A stretch of 64,000 nucleotides of DNA from Chrysaora quinquecirrha (lineage: Eukaryota > Cnidaria > Scyphozoa > Semaeostomeae > Pelagiidae): contig JACTAT010000316.1 in assembly GCA_014526335.1 (NCBI GenBank), positions 124,001 through 188,000 on the forward strand, in the 5' to 3' direction. A program made the translations under genes and the position numbers. Below, piece by piece: positions 1-7,826 of this stretch. The first letter of the stretch is position 1, and each line of letters begins with the position of its first letter. The notes beneath the pieces were generated by a model that was given only the letters and a program-made list of their open reading frames with translations, ran no database searches and was not told the DNA's origin.

Positions 1-563
1 GTATTTCGTGCTGTAAAGTATCTATACATTCGTTCTTTTAATGTTCTGTTAAATTGTTCAATAATTGCTGCCTTTACTTCATTATTTGCAGTGTAAAACC
101 CAATATCGTTTTTCTTCAACAAAGCTTGGAATTCTTTGTTTATAAACTCGCTGCCTTTGTCGGATTGTACCTTTTTAGGTTTTCTTTCAGATAAAATTTC
201 TTTAAACGCATTGACAATTTCTTTTGCAGTTTTTCTTTTTAGGGGCTTTACCCACGCATACTTGCTAAAAGTATCAATACAGCATAAGAGGAATGTAATG
301 TTGTCGTTTTCTTATTACAATTGCATCATACCAACAAGATCACATTCCTACAAATAATCAATGTTATTGGTTAGTATCCATTCTCGTCTAAAGTTCCTCC
401 TACTTGGTTTGTGCAGTGAATATGCAAGACTAGTTTTACTCCACTCTTCAACATCTTTCCTTTTCAAATTAGGAATCAATTTTTTGAATTCCCTATACGC
501 TTTATCCAAACCCCCCAGAGAGCCCGGAACAGAAGGATCAGAATATAACTTTTCTAAACTCAT
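1..563 (-). pseudogene. Polinton integrase (rve), broken and cut by the window edge
   Basis: The ATG at 563 opens a reading frame whose start (PSVPGSLGGLDKAYREF) is typical of Polinton integrases. The same frame continues below 348 into the integrase core, with short recognisable pieces such as FSKYAWVKPL, QSDKGSEF and EQFNRTLKERMYR. Three in-frame stops interrupt it, at 348-350, 315-317 and 312-314, next to the expected first catalytic aspartate (CDLVG). The enzyme would join element ends to host DNA. The downstream part lies outside the window. The stop cluster makes it inactive unless these are assembly errors. Confidence 0.85.
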
Positions 564-648
564 AATAAATCAATTAACAATTCTAACACTTTAACAGTTG
601 TACACTTTTTTCTTCGTCGCTTTCTTTTCTTCTTTTCTTACACTTTAT

Positions 649-729
649 TTATGATCTTTTAGGCTTTTTCTTCACTGGTTCATCATCAGATTTGCTTGGC
701 TCCATGACTATCTTTTCAAAAGAATCCAT
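649..729 (-). CDS. Very small lysine-rich ORF between ATPase and integrase
   Basis: A 26-codon frame runs from the ATG at 729 to the stop at 649-651. It is acidic then basic, ending in a KKKPKR stretch that resembles a nuclear localisation signal. It sits in the gap between the packaging ATPase stop and the integrase start. I do not recognise it. It could be a real small protein, a leftover tail of a neighbour, or chance. Confidence 0.2.
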   Translation of the reverse strand: MDSFEKIVMEPSKSDDEPVKKKPKRS

Positions 730-757
730 TTTTACTGTCTTATAGAATTGTTGATCT

Positions 758-1456
758 CTATTGATAACCTTTCCTAGACTTGTACACCACTAAAGGAGCT
801 TCATTAGGGAAAATATTAGTGCAAAATCTCATATCTTCTGCAATCGATTGTGTGAAATCACAAAGTAAGTAGCTGTACATTCTTGCCGTTGCATCATTGT
901 AAATGTCAAGGAATGTTTTTGGAGATGAGGGCATAATTTGTCGTGCAAGAAATCTAATTTGACTTCTATCATGAGGATTCTTGAAAAGAACTTGATACTG
1001 AGTATTGAGAGCTAAATTTCTCATTTCTGTTCCTCTTGGAAAAGGGTTTTGCATCATAACAATTACATTGTTGTTTAGATGAGATCTTCCTTTTGTGAAC
1101 AATTTTCCCAAATCTTTAAAGTTGGCAATTTCATGCATTAAATCATAGACAACAATAGTTAATCTTTTGTCCGATCTTTCGATTTCTTCGTACAAGTTTT
1201 CAGGTAGCTCAGTAATAAACCTACAATTCCCATTAAAACTTTTTTTAACGCGCTCAAACAATTCCGGTTGATTTAATCCCGAGATCCACATAAGATCGGG
1301 ATATTGTCTGCCATTATCAATTTTGTTATAATTTTTCAACAGATTTTCTACCCAAGTCGTTTTATCGCTTCCGCTTACTCCAGATAAAATCAAAGAACAA
1401 GGTGCTTTAAATCTCAAATCGTAACTCATATTTATAACAAATTTTAAACATCTCAT
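758..1456 (-). CDS. Polinton packaging ATPase (FtsK/HerA-like), possibly impaired
   Basis: A 232-aa protein starting at the ATG at 1456. Near residues 23-33 it has a P-loop-like GVSGSDKTTW, and near residues 97-107 a Walker-B-like RLTIVVYDLMHE. It continues with the family pattern KLFTKGRSH, MQNPFPRGTEMRN and FKNPHDRSQIRFLARQ, typical of the ATPase thought to pump Polinton DNA into capsids. Two key positions deviate: the P-loop glycine before Lys is Asp (SDKT, not SGKT), and the acidic pair expected before LM is YD rather than DD. The frame is otherwise full length, so this may be an intact but catalytically damaged copy. Confidence 0.85.
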   Translation of the reverse strand: MRCLKFVINMSYDLRFKAPCSLILSGVSGSDKTTWVENLLKNYNKIDNGRQYPDLMWISGLNQPELFERVKKSFNGNCRFITELPENLYEEIERSDKRLTIVVYDLMHEIANFKDLGKLFTKGRSHLNNNVIVMMQNPFPRGTEMRNLALNTQYQVLFKNPHDRSQIRFLARQIMPSSPKTFLDIYNDATARMYSYLLCDFTQSIAEDMRFCTNIFPNEAPLVVYKSRKGYQ

Positions 1457-1576
1457 ACAACAGGTAACATCTATTTATAACAAATTCTTAACATCTAGCT
1501 ATAACATCGAACTAATATCCATAACATCTAACTAATGTTCATAAAATCTAATTTTGAACATCTCACGAATAACAGT

Positions 1577-1834
1577 CTAGGCAAATGCCATGATTAAATT
1601 GTTTATTATTCTGCTCAATATTTGCAGCAGATACATCAATGTGAAGAGACTTGGATGAGATAATTCATCATGCAGATTTTCAACTCTGGATTTGATTGTT
1701 TGATTTAGTTGACCATTCTTCTTCTTCAGCTCATCAACCATTGATTTCTTAAACGATTCTTTCCCTTCAGATAGCATGTCGGTGTTGACATAACTAACGT
1801 GAATTGATAGAAATCTGAAAGCATTATGTACCAT
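1577..1834 (-). CDS. Unknown 85-aa Polinton protein
   Basis: An open frame from the ATG at 1834 to the stop at 1577. It lies between the 219-aa protein and the packaging ATPase in the same orientation. The middle is charged and helix-prone (KKSMVDELKKKNGQLNQ), and the last 25 residues are hydrophobic (LFTLMYLLQILSRIINNLI), which could be a C-terminal membrane anchor. I do not recognise the family. Position and strand suggest it belongs to the element. Minor virion or membrane roles are only speculation. Confidence 0.45.
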   Translation of the reverse strand: MVHNAFRFLSIHVSYVNTDMLSEGKESFKKSMVDELKKKNGQLNQTIKSRVENLHDELSHPSLFTLMYLLQILSRIINNLIMAFA

Positions 1835-1898
1835 ACAATCTTGCTTATGATCAGCAGCATCAATTTATTTTGTCCACATCTCTGTAGTTGCACATTTT

Positions 1899-2558
1899 TC
1901 ACAATACTCTTTTGGTTTGTTGAAAATATATTTCAGGAGAACTTCCCCATATGCTTCTTGCACTTGTTGGATCTTGTTCTTCTTGTTTCTTTTTCTTCTT
2001 TTGAATCTGCTCATCATCACTCGCTGGTCTTTTCTGTGATTGAGGTTTAAGCATTTTCAGATCAGCAAGCTTTCCATGTGATGCTTTTAGCATTTCTTCT
2101 TTTAGATTTATTCCCGTCTTTGATGGCTTGAACAGGTTCATATTCTCAATTTTCCATCTTCGGATTCCAAGACAGAGCTGTAGAGGGAAATCATCATTTT
2201 TCTGCAGATAGATTTCAATCTTATCTTCATACGCTTCTTCTTTACTCAAAACTTCAGTGTATAGTGTTAGAAACTGTGTGATCCTGTCAAAATACTGTTT
2301 TGATTGAATGTGTACTTTGTTCTTCTCAAACAGACTTTCAACATCTTCTCCGCAGAACTGGAATTGATCGTTTATGTTTTCATCAACTATTTCCAAGAGA
2401 CGAGACAGCGCTGCATGAGAAATACCCATTGATTTTACAGCTAATGCATCTTTAATTGTATCTTTCACCCCTAACAACCATTTGTTAGAACCAGACTGAA
2501 CAGCTAATGATGATGTGATTAGGCCCTCTTCATCTCTAACTTCATAAATTGTAGCCAT
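1899..2558 (-). CDS. Unknown 219-aa Polinton protein
   Basis: I place the start at the ATG at 2558 (MATIYEVRDEEG); the frame is open further upstream but without an ATG. The first 150 residues look globular. The C-terminal 60 are low-complexity with a lysine run (QIQKKKKKQEEQ), possibly a nuclear signal. There is no motif I can name. Its place between the ATPase side and the small basic proteins matches the structural-gene block of Polintons, so a minor virion protein is possible but unproven. Confidence 0.5.
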   Translation of the reverse strand: MATIYEVRDEEGLITSSLAVQSGSNKWLLGVKDTIKDALAVKSMGISHAALSRLLEIVDENINDQFQFCGEDVESLFEKNKVHIQSKQYFDRITQFLTLYTEVLSKEEAYEDKIEIYLQKNDDFPLQLCLGIRRWKIENMNLFKPSKTGINLKEEMLKASHGKLADLKMLKPQSQKRPASDDEQIQKKKKKQEEQDPTSARSIWGSSPEIYFQQTKRVL

Positions 2559-2732
2559 GAATTTTAAGCTCTGCACTCTGCGACGACTTGTTACAACTGA
2601 ACTGATTTGGTTTTGCACATCGATTTTATAGATTGATCGAACGTGACTTGCAAACCATCATGAAAACCAGTTTTAGCTAATTTTTCTCTTCTTTCGCCTG
2701 TGTTTTCTGGTTGTTTTCCTACCACCATTAAG

Positions 2733-3086
2733 TCACTTTCTACGCTTTCTTCTCACACCACCACCAGCTAATTTTCTTAAACCAGTCTGAACACCTAAAC
2801 CAGTTGCAGCTATGGCACCACCTTTGGCAGCTTCTTTTGCGCCTTTTAATGCGAATTTTTTTACGGCTTGTTTGCTAATATTTCTTGTCACTGCTCTTCC
2901 TCCTTGCTTAATTGCTTGTCTAACTGCTTCTCGTGCTAATGCGGGTCCCATCTTTCTAGAATTTTCTAATACTTTCTTCCTTTTATAGCCACCTCTCATC
3001 AACTCAGTTGCTTCCTGACCACCATCATTTTTTAACATATTATCAATAATCATTGAAGCTATACTAGTTCCTGTCATTGACACCAT
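2733..3086 (-). CDS. Small basic Ala/Gly/Lys-rich protein
   Basis: A 117-aa protein from the ATG at 3086. It is rich in Lys, Arg, Ala and Gly, with long amphipathic stretches (ALAREAVRQAIKQGGRAV) and a strongly basic end (GGGVRRKRRK). Such small basic proteins are common in Polintons and related adenovirus-like elements, where they may condense DNA or act as minor capsid components. No motif gives a firmer assignment. It lies 43 bp upstream of the next gene, consistent with compact packing. Confidence 0.5.
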   Translation of the reverse strand: MVSMTGTSIASMIIDNMLKNDGGQEATELMRGGYKRKKVLENSRKMGPALAREAVRQAIKQGGRAVTRNISKQAVKKFALKGAKEAAKGGAIAATGLGVQTGLRKLAGGGVRRKRRK

Positions 3087-3129
3087 TATTTGAAATCAGA
3101 TTTTTTAGCATACGTGAATTTATTCAGCG

Positions 3130-3363
3130 TTATTTTGGTACCCCATCAGCTCTCCAGACTTCTCTACGGATAAACTGTAAAGGTTTATCTTTTTTCCACC
3201 CCTTTTTTCTAATTCTCGGTTTCAATTCGCGTTGTAAGCCTGGTAATGGTGTAATGCCAATCGCTGTTTTGACGATCCAATTTTGAAGGTTTTTAAAAAG
3301 ACCTTTACCTCTAATTCTTTTTATGTGCTGTTGCTTTGTAGGTTGCCTCTTACACTTACCCAT
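3130..3363 (-). CDS. Small basic protein of 77 aa
   Basis: Runs from the ATG at 3363 to 3130, starting two bases after the Fic gene stop on the same strand. Very basic at the start (GKCKRQPTKQQHIKRIRGKG) with Arg/Lys/Trp-rich ends (IRKKGWKKDK). The central segment LFKNLQNWIVKTAIGITPLP could be a short amphipathic helix. It is typical in size and composition of DNA-binding or minor virion proteins of Polintons. I cannot assign a family. Confidence 0.45.
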   Translation of the reverse strand: MGKCKRQPTKQQHIKRIRGKGLFKNLQNWIVKTAIGITPLPGLQRELKPRIRKKGWKKDKPLQFIRREVWRADGVPK

Positions 3364-3365
3364 CT

Positions 3366-3848
3366 TTAATTACTAGGTGTATGCATTGTATTTATAAGAG
3401 ATTTGAGATGACTTAGATATTCTTGTAAACTTTTGCCAGATTTTCTTAGAGCCTTAATATACTTTTCTTGATCTTCCCATATTACGCATTTATTAGACAG
3501 GAAACAATACAAGAGTTTTCCCAGTCTACCATTACCATTTGGAAAAGGATGTATTTGTAAAAACTTTCGAAGAAATTCATGAGGTTGAATATTTCTATTA
3601 TCTAAGAGTTTAGCAAGTTCTTTCTCAATATCTTTAGGTTTACAATATTCAAAGTATTCTTCCTTGAAACATGTTATTCGCCGTTTTTGCGCAAATTCAC
3701 CATAGTTCTCGTATATGATAAAGGAATGCGCTTCTTTTATTATACTAATTGTTAATCTGTTGGTATATTCTCTTATAGTTTTTAAATAGAAAGAAGCATC
3801 TTGTAAATCACCAACTTCATTTTCTGTTTCATTAACTGAATTTAACAT
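3366..3848 (-). CDS. Fic/DOC-domain protein (putative AMP-transferase)
   Basis: A 160-aa protein starting at the ATG at 3848. Near residues 109-118 it has the complete Fic signature, seen as IHPFPNGNGRLGK. This matches HPFx(D/N)GNGR, whose His is the catalytic base and whose GNGR loop binds nucleotide. The upstream helices (SIIKEAHSFII, GEFAQKRRI) fit the usual Fic layout. Fic enzymes transfer AMP or related groups onto hydroxyl side chains of target proteins. No clear inhibitory (S/T)xxxE(G/N) helix is visible. It sits tightly between the RING gene and the small basic genes on the same strand, so it is cargo of the Polinton. Host-modulating or anti-defence roles are inference. Confidence 0.85.
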   Translation of the reverse strand: MLNSVNETENEVGDLQDASFYLKTIREYTNRLTISIIKEAHSFIIYENYGEFAQKRRITCFKEEYFEYCKPKDIEKELAKLLDNRNIQPHEFLRKFLQIHPFPNGNGRLGKLLYCFLSNKCVIWEDQEKYIKALRKSGKSLQEYLSHLKSLINTMHTPSN

Positions 3849-3916
3849 TTCAACAACTATTAATTAACATGAAACAATATACAAAATGAAACAAATAGAA
3901 TCAATCACTAAGGGTT

Positions 3917-4843
3917 TTATAACTGATTTCTTCTTTGAATGATGTAAACAGTTAGCGTCCAGATGATTGAGTTACACTTAGCATTATTCGCCCAGGGAAA
4001 TTTACTCGCCACTCTGTCTATCATTTCTTTAAATTCCATCATACGAATTAAAAAGTCAACATTCTCATTACTATCATTTGCAAACCTTATTATTCTTGTC
4101 AACATAAAAGGATTGATCTCTTCATCTAGCGTATTATAAGATCGTTGAACGAATGCATTGTAGCTCTCTTCAGAAATATCATCATCATCATCATTCAGGC
4201 TATCTTCACTATTATAATCAGCGATAAGTCCATAACCATCAGTACCACTGGTACCTACATCGACATCATCGGTAGTATTGAATGCTCTGTCTGTTATCTC
4301 TTGAAGTGCTGTTTGCACCATTACATCACACACCATTATAGGTTGTGCTAACGCAGATTCTGAAGGTTGTAATATTATAGGTTCCGAAGATTGTGTTGAT
4401 GCTTGAGCAGCAATCTAATAATAAAGAGAATATTTATATGAGAAGATCTTTCCAGTCTTATAAGTGTATTTAAATGAGTATAAATTATACTTTTACAACT
4501 TACCTCTAGTATATCAGCATTGTACGGTGTGAGTCTGCATAATGGACATGAATTCATTCTTGAGCGCCATCTGAAATAAAAAAGAAAGAAATAAATACTT
4601 GAAATAATTAGTATAAGCAAATGTTTGAAATAATTATTATAAGCCTAAGTGAATGCTTGAAACAACTTACTGGTTTATGCATCTCAGATGAAAAACTTGC
4701 TCACACTGTCGGCACCTCGAGTAGTAAGCATCATCCAACTCAGTTGTTAGACAAATGGAGCAGTTGTTCTGAAATACTGCCTCTCCTGGTTGCAGCCTGG
4801 TAATTGGCTGCAAGCTTACAATTGCTCTTCTTGCTCCAATCAT
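3917..4843 (-). CDS. RING-finger protein, three exons
   Basis: Exon 1 is 4671-4843 (ATG at 4843), exon 2 is 4504-4570 and exon 3 is 3917-4414. The splice sites are strong: donors GTAAGT at 4670 and 4503, acceptors tttatttcag before 4570 and tattattag before 4414. The phases agree and give 245 aa. The RING cysteines are split by intron 1: CSIC, CRQC and FHLRC are in exon 1, CPLCR in exon 2, with the usual Trp between them created at the junction. Exon 3 is acidic (DDDDDISEE) and of unknown function. RING proteins of this type usually act as ubiquitin E3 ligases. It is the outermost gene of this Polinton end. An upstream in-frame extension has no ATG. Confidence 0.8.
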
Positions 4844-4942
4844 CTTTTCTCTAAGATGCACAACTAAACACACAACAGACTGAAGTAGGCTGAAGCAAAA
4901 TAAAAACAACAAACTCAACGGTTTTGAGAGTTTCTAGAAGCC

Positions 4943-5160
4943 TTCGAAGAAACCTTGGAAACAAGGGTTTTAACCAATAAAATCGCTGTAAGTTTGAAAA
5001 ATAACCAACCAACCAATCTGATCTAGCCTTCTTCAGAACTTCCTAGAACTTTTTGAAGTCTTTTCGAAGAAACCTTGGAAACAAGAGTTTTAACCAATCA
5101 AATCGCTGTAAGTTTGAAACATAACCAACCAACCAATCAGATCTAGCCTTCTTCAGAAAG
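4943..5160. repeat. Tandem duplication, 120-bp period, near Polinton end
   Basis: The stretch beginning ttcgaagaaaccttggaaac at about 4943 recurs 120 bp later at about 5063, with only a few differences, through to cttcttcagaa. It lies just upstream of the RING gene and may be part of the Polinton terminal region or the promoter of that gene. No matching inverted copy can be tested because the other end of the element is missing. Confidence 0.7.
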
Positions 5161-5639
5161 TCATTCGATGACGACACGTTACGTGACAAGGGTTTTATAG
5201 CGGGAAAATCTAAAATTGGTGTCACGTCAGCAAAGGTAAATCCTTGGAAAATTTCTTGGACTTTTGGTAAGCACCTTTCACTTCTCCCTACTTTTTCTCG
5301 GAAAAGTGTTCGAAATGTAGTTTTCTTATCATTTCAACTTATAATAACTATTTCTTGCTTATTTAAGGATGTTTCATTTTTATTTGTTTGACTATAACTT
5401 ATTCTAAAAGCCGTGAAACTTACAAAGTTTCAAGATTCGGTCAAGCCTAGAATCTCTCACTTCAATTCTTCCTTCCAATTCTTTCAACTAAAATTCTAAT
5501 TCTTTATTTTTTAGCGGTTCATCAAAGAAAGTTCAGGTATGCAATTTTTACTAAAGCTTTGTATAGTTTTATATGAGCACTCAAAGCACTAGAACCATTC
5601 AATTTCATAAAACTAGCAAGATTAATTAATGTTCATCTT

Positions 5640-5944
5640 ATCGCCTAATTAACACCACCTCTCTCAAACTCGAAAGGCTATTGACGAATGCTCTGGCCAA
5701 TATCATGAGAGACAGTGTTTAGCCATCGTGCAGCATAGGAAGAGTAGGCCGTTTGTTGCAATAGCTGTTTGGTGAGCTTCAGAACAGGTGGCTGAAGACT
5801 TTTCCATGTACGAGAAATTCTTGGACTGGGGAGACCCTTGGTAGACAGATAATGCTGCTCATCAAGGCCCTGTTCTGAATCAAGTCTGTGTTTTATTATT
5901 CGATCTTTTTGATGAACTAGGGAAGTAAACACGCTTTGAACCAT
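5640..5944. repeat. Dispersed repeat sharing ~75 bp with 15700-15775 (inverted)
   Basis: The 75 bp at 5640-5715 reappear in reverse complement at about 15700-15775, with few mismatches (shared core gaatgctctggccaat on this strand). Read on the minus strand here and the plus strand there, both copies encode a similar stretch (LARAFV.SLSSLR), so this is probably a relic of one repeat family. The minus-strand frame 5678-5944 has no recognisable domain. Confidence 0.45.
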
Positions 5945-6012
5945 AAAAACACTTCTAGCAAGTCCATTTCAAGCACTTCTTAACGTCTTTTATTCTACCT
6001 TTCTATTCTAGA

Positions 6013-6432
6013 ATGCAAAGAATAGCTCTACTCGACGTTGAATACATCCAGACGGAAGGTAAACATAAATGCATTAAAAAACTGGCTATTTTGTTAAATG
6101 ATGGGAAAACTAGCTTTGAGAGAGAGTATATCCCCTGTACTCCATACGAAAATATAAAAGATGTACCTATAAATGGTGTCTTTACAACATTCACAGATTG
6201 AAATATGAGCCTACTGGGGCAGTGTTAAAATTCCAGGAATCTATAACAATTATAAAAGACATCTTATAATGGAACAATATCGATGTAGTTCTGTATAAAG
6301 GTGGTGACATAGAAAGAGAATTTGTAGACAGATCGGAATAGCCAGCCGAAATATTAAAGAATTTGGGGCGCCAAAGGCATCGATGCACAACCCTCTGGAG
6401 GAATTACGAGAACATTATGACTTTTTAAAAGG
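6013..6432 (+). pseudogene. Exonuclease-like (DEDDh-type) pseudogene
   Basis: Opens with MQRIALLDVEYIQTEG and continues to about 6200. Two further frames then complete it: one with FQESITIIKD and VVLYKGGDIEREF, one with HNPLEELREHYDFLK ending at a possible splice donor (aaag|gtaata). In-frame stops lie near 6270 and 6338, with frameshifts near 6200 and 6370. The order D-x-E (LDVE), a central Asp (GGD) and a late H-x4-E resembles DEDDh 3'-5' exonucleases. Similar proteins occur as multicopy repeats in invertebrate genomes, to my recollection. The exonuclease identity is inferred from motif spacing only. Confidence 0.4.
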
Positions 6433-7039
6433 TAATAATTTAATTTAATTAATATTGTTTTATTATCATATTGTTAATATTGTTATAATGTTCTTGTAAT
6501 TCTTCTATTTTAGTTGTGTAATGTTGCTTTCGATGCCCCAAATTCTTCTTTATTCAAAAACAGCATGACAATCTGCTGGTAGATTCCCGGCATGATAACG
6601 CCACTTCAATAGGTAGATAATTCAATCTGTGAATTTTATATTTACAGAAGTTGATAGACACTCGAAGCAAAATTATCATAGTCTAATCGTTAAATTTCGA
6701 ATATATAATATCCCTAGAAAACATATTCATGTTTGAAACAAATTTCTCCATTATCTTCCCCGTCTTTTTAGTTAACTATTCCAACATTGTTCCACTCCTA
6801 GATGTTCATAATCATTTTTACCGAATCTCAACATGATAAAGTATGTTGTAACTATAATTAAATAATTCAAGTAAATAGTAATTCAATTCAATAATACAAT
6901 TGTTAGCTTGTTGTTTTTCATGTTGTAACAAGAATTGAATAATTCAATTAAATAATAATTCAATTCAATTTAATAATACAATTGTCAACATATTGTTTTC
7001 ATGTTTGAACCTCTGATATCATTTAACATCCGTGTGTTG

Positions 7040-7260
7040 CACTGTAAGAACTCTTGAAAACGAGGTTGGAGAAACCAGCACGCTAGATCTATAAAACTGT
7101 CACATTATAGCAAGACCTGATGACATCACTGTGTTTGGAGACCCATTGATGACGTCACTGGAGTCGGGGGACTCTTGAGGTTGGAGAAACCAGCACGCTA
7201 GATTCATAAAAACCGTCGCACTATAGCACGACCTGATGACATCACTGATGACGTCACTGT
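7040..7260. repeat. Tandem duplication with CRE-like palindromes
   Basis: gaggttggagaaaccagcac appears at about 7060 and again at about 7175, followed in both copies by ctaga...cataaaa...acctgatgacatcactg. Each copy contains the palindrome TGACGTCA within gatgacgtcactg (near 7150 and 7245). This is a two-copy degenerate repeat. The palindrome equals the CREB/ATF consensus, but no gene start is evident nearby. Confidence 0.6.
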
Positions 7261-7639
7261 GCTAGTACGCCCTACTGCGCCCTACTGGAGAAGCCTTTAG
7301 AGAAACTTATAGAAACTTTATTTGCTATATTCTACTTTTTGTTCAAAATTTATGTCTTGAAGTTCATACAATAAACAATGTTATCCTGCTGTACCCAGTG
7401 CAGTCATCTGAGATGTTATTTGGCATTGCTCCTAATTAAGTTGTATGCCATTCCAAAACGCTGACAACTCCTATTGAAGATGATGGCACTGAGTTTCAAA
7501 GGAACAATTGCGAAAGATTTGTCTCAACAGAATTTTCAGCAATAACATTGTAGCCTTCACTCTGACTAGGCACTGCATGGACATAAATGACAGGACCTGG
7601 AATGACAATGCACCAGAGTGCATGTTTTTGACAGCAATA

Positions 7640-7826
7640 TCTCTCTAACTGTATTTCTGAATTATGATTATGTCATTTTGGCAACCTGGCAACACAGAAA
7701 CCCAGCCACTGTGTCAGACTCGGTAACTTTCTTTCTCTCTAACTGTATATCTCGGTTATGATTATGATTATGTCATTCTGGCAACCCAACAGTCCAGAAA
7801 CCCAGCCACCTTGTCGGATTATCTCT
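7640..7826. repeat. Tandem duplication, ~95 bp units
   Basis: ctctctaactgtat, ttatgattatgtcatt, tggcaacc and agaaacccagccac occur in the same order at about 7642-7712 and 7735-7810. Two diverged copies, no coding content. Confidence 0.6.

Larger units (their letters stand above)
1..5270 (-). mobile_element. Polinton/Maverick element, partial (one end)
   Basis: Closely spaced genes, all on the minus strand, run from about 4843 down to the window edge. In transcription order they are a spliced RING gene, a Fic protein, two small basic proteins, a 219-aa protein, an 85-aa protein, an FtsK/HerA-type packaging ATPase and a retroviral-type integrase. Packaging ATPase plus rve integrase is the signature of Polinton/Maverick elements. 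The integrase side continues beyond base 1, so the other terminal inverted repeat, protein-primed polymerase and capsid genes are not visible. The outer boundary near 5270 is a guess, since the matching end is outside the window. Confidence 0.8.

Noticed and set aside
4844..4918. N-terminal hydrophobic extension of the RING protein as a signal peptide
   Set aside because: The extension opens with TTG, not ATG, and has no ATG; the first ATG is at 4843.
7150..7252. TGACGTCA palindromes as a functional CREB site
   Set aside because: They are part of a duplicated repeat with no gene start nearby; chance or repeat-borne is more likely.
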